DNA of 17,968 bases, from the NCBI GenBank assembly GCA_020638335.1, contig JACKIT010000018.1, positions 1 through 17,968 of the forward strand, in the 5' to 3' direction. Made by a program: the position numbers and the translations under genes. Every line of letters starts with the position of its first letter. Positions within the stretch are counted from its first letter, which is position 1. Shown one piece after another: positions 15,064 through 17,968 of the stretch. The stretch comes from Rhodospirillales bacterium. GTDB taxonomy: Bacteria; Pseudomonadota; Alphaproteobacteria; Micavibrionales; Micavibrionaceae. Under the pieces are notes generated by a model, which saw nothing but the letters and a program-made list of their open reading frames with translations, was not told where the DNA came from and did not search any database.

Positions 15064-15291
15064 CTAAGCGTGTGGTTCCATGCCTGTAGTTTCAGGCGCT
15101 TCCTCTTCTTTTCTACCAAAAGCCAAAAGCAAACCAACTCCAGCAAGCCCGGTGTTCGCTAAGGCATAGCCAGCACCTTCAATCTTTGCAGTTGTACTTG
15201 CATCTGAGCTCAAAACTTCATGAGCTTGCCATACTGCTGCTGTCGCAAAAAAAATTCCCGCAAGCCCACCGATAATTCTCTTTTTGTCCAT
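15064..15291 (-). CDS. Small two-helix membrane protein inside the sdh operon, unknown
   Basis: A 75-residue protein with two hydrophobic segments, about residues 6-21 (IIGGLAGIFFATAAVW) and 40-59 (AGYALANTGLAGVGLLLAFG). A short loop joins them, and the charged tail ends KEEEAPETTGMEPHA. AGGGAG lies about 8 bases before the ATG, a good ribosome-binding site. It is 16 bases after the sdhD stop and 9 bases before the sdhA start, so it is almost certainly translated with the operon. It does not match SdhC, SdhD or the assembly factor SdhE. An accessory or assembly role in complex II is an inference from position. Alternatively it is a small unrelated membrane protein. Confidence 0.75.
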   Translation of the reverse strand: MDKKRIIGGLAGIFFATAAVWQAHEVLSSDASTTAKIEGAGYALANTGLAGVGLLLAFGRKEEEAPETTGMEPHA

Positions 15292-15307
15292 TGAATAACT
15301 CCCTTGT

Positions 15308-15703
15308 CTACAGCGCTATTTTGAGAACGGAAAAGCCGCAGGCCACGGCCACGGCGAAAAAGAAGAGATACGTCCCAATCAGTTTAAAAATTTTAAAGCC
15401 TTCATGGTGAATATAATCCTCGACGATTTCACGATTGCCGAGCACGGCATGGCTGAAGGCCGCGATAATCAACAGCAGCATGCAAATAGCGTTGCGGGGA
15501 TCGGCCAATTTCGTGGTGAACTCTGCATGGCTGGCGCCGATGGTCTGGCTGAGAAACCACAGGAACCACAATGAGAGCACTGCGATGCCGATAGCCGTGA
15601 CACGCAGTCTGATCCATCCCGGCACAGCCGCGTGCGATGCGCCCAGACCGCGGGCGCGCGCCAGCGGGGTTTTCATCCCGTGATTATCCCATTTCATGTT
15701 CAT
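15308..15703 (-). CDS. sdhD: Succinate dehydrogenase membrane anchor subunit D
   Basis: A 131-residue protein with three transmembrane helices (about residues 35-55, 72-90 and 106-128), the normal anchor layout. The key segment SHAVLGNREIVEDYIHHE carries H85, which fits the haem b ligand, and D96-Y97, which fits the quinone-site pair of SdhD. The N-terminus (TPLARARGLGASHAAVPGWIRLRVTAI) is typical of alphaproteobacterial SdhD, including the GASHA motif. The ATG overlaps the sdhC stop by 4 bases (ATGA), which implies translational coupling. The Met at position 3 is a possible alternative start. Confidence 0.93.
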   Translation of the reverse strand: MNMKWDNHGMKTPLARARGLGASHAAVPGWIRLRVTAIGIAVLSLWFLWFLSQTIGASHAEFTTKLADPRNAICMLLLIIAAFSHAVLGNREIVEDYIHHEGFKIFKLIGTYLFFFAVAVACGFSVLKIAL

Positions 15704-16164
15704 GGCGTTTCTCCTTCGACTGCTGCGGCGGCCAGTGTTGCGGTGACAGGCGGCGATGCATATGGGCCTTTATTCAAAACGCAATACCATGTCGCGCCGG
15801 TCATGAGCGCGGTGAACAGCAAAACGGCGTAACCGGCTTTATAGGCGTTTTCGATTTTGAACAGCAATCCTGAGTCCCAGAAAAGATGGCGGATGCCGTT
15901 GGCCAGATGGTAGAAAAATGCGAGCGTGAAGCCGAATAGCAAGAGCATGCCAACGGGCGAGCCTGCGAAGTTCATGAATACAGCGTAGGCTCCGGGGCCG
16001 ATTGCTGCGGAGATGAGCCACCAGGCAAACAGCATCAGACCAACCGTAAGACCTACCCCTGTCATCCGGTGAAGGATCGATAAAACCGAGGTCATTTGCG
16101 GTTTATAAACCTGAAGGTGCGGGGATAATGGGCGCTGAGTTTTGGTGGAGGCGCTCTGTGACAT
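15700..16164 (-). CDS. sdhC: Succinate dehydrogenase cytochrome b556 subunit
   Basis: A 154-residue membrane anchor with three transmembrane helices (about 36-54, 71-90 and 110-130). The conserved start RPLSPHLQVYKPQ, then SVLSILHRMTGVGL, supplies quinone-site residues. FYHLANGIRHLFWD (84-97) includes H86, the likely haem b ligand. I chose the ATG at 16164 because AAGGA lies 7 bases upstream; the frame extends 11 codons further to 16197 but without a ribosome-binding site, and that stretch lacks family similarity. It is the first gene of the run sdhC-sdhD-small protein-sdhA, with a candidate promoter just upstream. Confidence 0.95.
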   Translation of the reverse strand: MSQSASTKTQRPLSPHLQVYKPQMTSVLSILHRMTGVGLTVGLMLFAWWLISAAIGPGAYAVFMNFAGSPVGMLLLFGFTLAFFYHLANGIRHLFWDSGLLFKIENAYKAGYAVLLFTALMTGATWYCVLNKGPYASPPVTATLAAAAVEGETP

Positions 16165-16202
16165 GATGTTTCCTTTTGAATTCTTCGAACAGGTCAAGAA
16201 AC

Positions 16203-16230
16203 ATCATAAAACGCCGTGCAGGTTTTGCAA
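16203..16230 (-). promoter_or_regulatory. Candidate sigma70-type promoter of the sdhCD operon
   Basis: On the minus strand: TTGCAA (complement of 16225-16230), a 16-base spacer, and TATGAT (complement of 16203-16208), which matches the -10 consensus at five of six positions. The expected start is about 32 bases before the sdhC ATG, leaving room for the AAGGA site. Confidence 0.45.
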
Positions 16231-16243
16231 TGGTTTAATGTGC

Positions 16244-16398
16244 TCCCTCCACCCCCTCACCCAACTCCGGCTATGCGCTTACGCGCTAACCCTCCGTATC
16301 CCTCTCCCCCTCCTCCCATAGGGAGGAGGGGGAGAGGGCGGGTTTTTCTTATTTGAGCGTTAGCGAGATTAGAAAAACCGGGTGAGGGGATGGAGGGA
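16244..16398. repeat. GC-rich nested inverted repeat at the 3' end of msrB
   Basis: Outer arms of 19 bases (16244-16262 and 16380-16398) pair with one mismatch. Inside, a perfect 18-bp C/T- over G/A-rich stem (16300-16317 with 16321-16338) has a 3-base loop. A second 9-bp stem, ggtttttct / agaaaaacc, lies at 16341-16349 and 16371-16379. The element begins 23 bases after the msrB stop on the minus strand and ends before the sdhC promoter, so it could terminate msrB transcription. It resembles the elements at 728-897 and 17017-17199. Confidence 0.7.
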
Positions 16399-16421
16399 AA
16401 AATCGACTAGCGGCCTACGCG

Positions 16422-16940
16422 TTATTGCTCTCGCTCGTATTCCAGCGCCAGACCGTTAATGCAGTAACGTAGGCCGGTTGGCGGCGGACCGTCCTTGAAA
16501 ACATGGCCGAGGTGAGAGCCGCAATTGGCGCAATGAACCTCGGTACGGGCATAGCCAAGCTTGTAATCCGTGGAGGTGCCGACCGCGTATTCGTCGGCGG
16601 GCTGGTAAAAGCTGGGCCAGCCGGTTTTACTATCGTATTTTGCATCGGTGCTGAACAGGTGATGGCCGCAACCGGCGCAGTAAAACTTGCCGTGGCCTTC
16701 GATGCCGTTTAACGGCGACGAGCAGGATTTCTCAGTGCCTTCCGTGCGCAGGATTTCGTATTGTTCGGCGCTCAAACGCGCACGCCATTCTTCGTCGGTG
16801 AGTTGAAAGGGAAAACCCCCTTTTTGGGTTGAATGGGGCAAAGATTTCTTTTTTGAAAAAATGTCAAAGGCCATTGCTTTGCTTGCTCCTGTCATCAGGG
16901 CGACAACGGCCACCCCAGCTAAAAACGCTCGTCTGTGCAT
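16422..16940 (-). CDS. msrB: Peptide-methionine (R)-S-oxide reductase, exported
   Basis: A 172-residue MsrB that reduces methionine-R-sulfoxide in proteins. Two zinc-binding CxxC pairs are present (C88/C91 in FYCAGCGHHLF; C137/C140 in HCANCGSHLGH), with catalytic C160 in RYCINGLAL. C73 in EKSCSSPLNG is the candidate resolving cysteine. Substrate-pocket motifs FSTDAKYDSKTGWPSF and HVFKDGPPPTG are intact. The N-terminus MHRRAFLAGVAVVALMTG and AMA|FD form a signal peptide; the twin arginine followed by A-F-L suggests Tat export, although Sec is possible. The start at 16940 fits this signal; AGGGA lies about 11 bases upstream. The Met at 16964 is an alternative. The longer open frame to 17039 runs into the repeat. 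Confidence 0.93.
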   Translation of the reverse strand: MHRRAFLAGVAVVALMTGASKAMAFDIFSKKKSLPHSTQKGGFPFQLTDEEWRARLSAEQYEILRTEGTEKSCSSPLNGIEGHGKFYCAGCGHHLFSTDAKYDSKTGWPSFYQPADEYAVGTSTDYKLGYARTEVHCANCGSHLGHVFKDGPPPTGLRYCINGLALEYEREQ

Positions 16941-17016
16941 GCTTAAACATTCCCTACTGTTCATATAGAGATATTCGCAGGGCAAGCAAGAAAGGTTACG
17001 CTTGCGGGAAAGCATA

Positions 17017-17101
17017 CCCCCATCTGCCCTCCCTCTCAAGGGGGAGGAGAACGAGGCTTTGCTTTGACGAAGACAAAGCGTTAGCCGCAGTCAGGTGGGG
17101 G
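17017..17101. repeat. GC-rich inverted repeat upstream of msrB
   Basis: Outer arms cccccatctg (17017-17026) and caggtggggg (17092-17101) pair with one mismatch. Inside is a C-rich then G-rich stem (ccctccctctcaagggggagg region) and a ctttg ... caaag stem. It has the same design as the elements at 728-897 and 16244-16398. Confidence 0.6.
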
Positions 17102-17176
17102 TGGATAACAGATTTTCCTTATCCCCATCACCCAGCTATACGCTAATCTCAGTTTCGCTTCGATAAGCAACAGCAA

Positions 17177-17199
17177 CCCTCTCCCCAATGGGGAGAGGG
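17177..17199. repeat. GC-rich hairpin just after asd (possible terminator)
   Basis: A perfect 11-bp stem, ccctctcccca / tggggagaggg, around a single central base lies 14 bases downstream of the asd stop. It is preceded by cacccagctatacgctaa-like sequence (from about 17130), which recalls the other GC-rich elements. No T run follows on the asd strand, so termination would be unconventional. Confidence 0.6.
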
Positions 17200-17213
17200 G
17201 GCGAAAAAGGAGA

Positions 17214-17968
<755 letters not shown>

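Noticed and set aside
14317..15162. Long plus-strand open frame (281 codons) opposite sdhA
   Set aside because: It lies wholly antisense to a well-conserved sdhA apart from its end, shows no family motif, and has the Gly/Ala/His-rich composition expected of a mirrored frame in GC-rich codons.

Overview
The window is ordinary bacterial chromosome, most likely from an alphaproteobacterium. The F1-ATPase assembly chaperone ATP12, the complex II gene set, and an inverted repeat of the 'cattgcgag ... ctcgcaatg' kind often met in alphaproteobacteria all point that way. Base composition is fairly balanced. I cannot name a genus. A relative of Micavibrio or the Rhodospirillales is possible, but that is a guess.

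Layout, left to right. The 3' end of mutL is followed by a small membrane protein (1-675). A repeat-rich spacer (676-879) then separates these from a tight minus-strand cluster, crcB > rluC-type pseudouridine synthase > AsmA-like protein > ATP12 chaperone (4906 down to 880), in which every junction overlaps by 4 bases or abuts. Divergent from crcB are an EamA-type transporter and a TerC-family membrane protein (4958-6693). rarA (minus, 7986-6700) meets terC tail to tail and is divergent from the NAD-biosynthesis group: nadA, a hairpin repeat, nadC, a DUF167 gene and an exported protein of unknown function (8079-10979).

The right third is the succinate dehydrogenase (complex II) region on the minus strand: sdhC, sdhD, an unknown 75-residue membrane protein, and sdhA. 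A divergent pair then intervenes: an exported 139-residue protein on the plus strand and a GGDEF diguanylate cyclase on the minus strand. sdhB comes last, with a candidate promoter of its own. Beyond sdhC lie an exported methionine sulfoxide reductase (msrB) and the 3' part of asd, each followed by a GC-rich hairpin repeat.

Functionally, nadA and nadC form the last two dedicated steps from iminoaspartate to nicotinate mononucleotide. The sdh genes give a complete complex II: flavoprotein, iron-sulfur protein and two haem/quinone anchors. ATP12 supports assembly of the F1 ATPase. RarA and MutL are genome-maintenance proteins.

I found no clearly new defence or mobile system. The points most worth a second look are the interrupted sdh locus, the small membrane protein inside it, a possibly leaderless diguanylate cyclase transcript, and a family of GC-rich inverted repeats placed at gene 3' ends, one of which supplies the end of the ATP12 reading frame. 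There are no tRNA or rRNA genes, CRISPR arrays or insertion sequences that I could see, and no gene-free stretch exceeds 300 bases.
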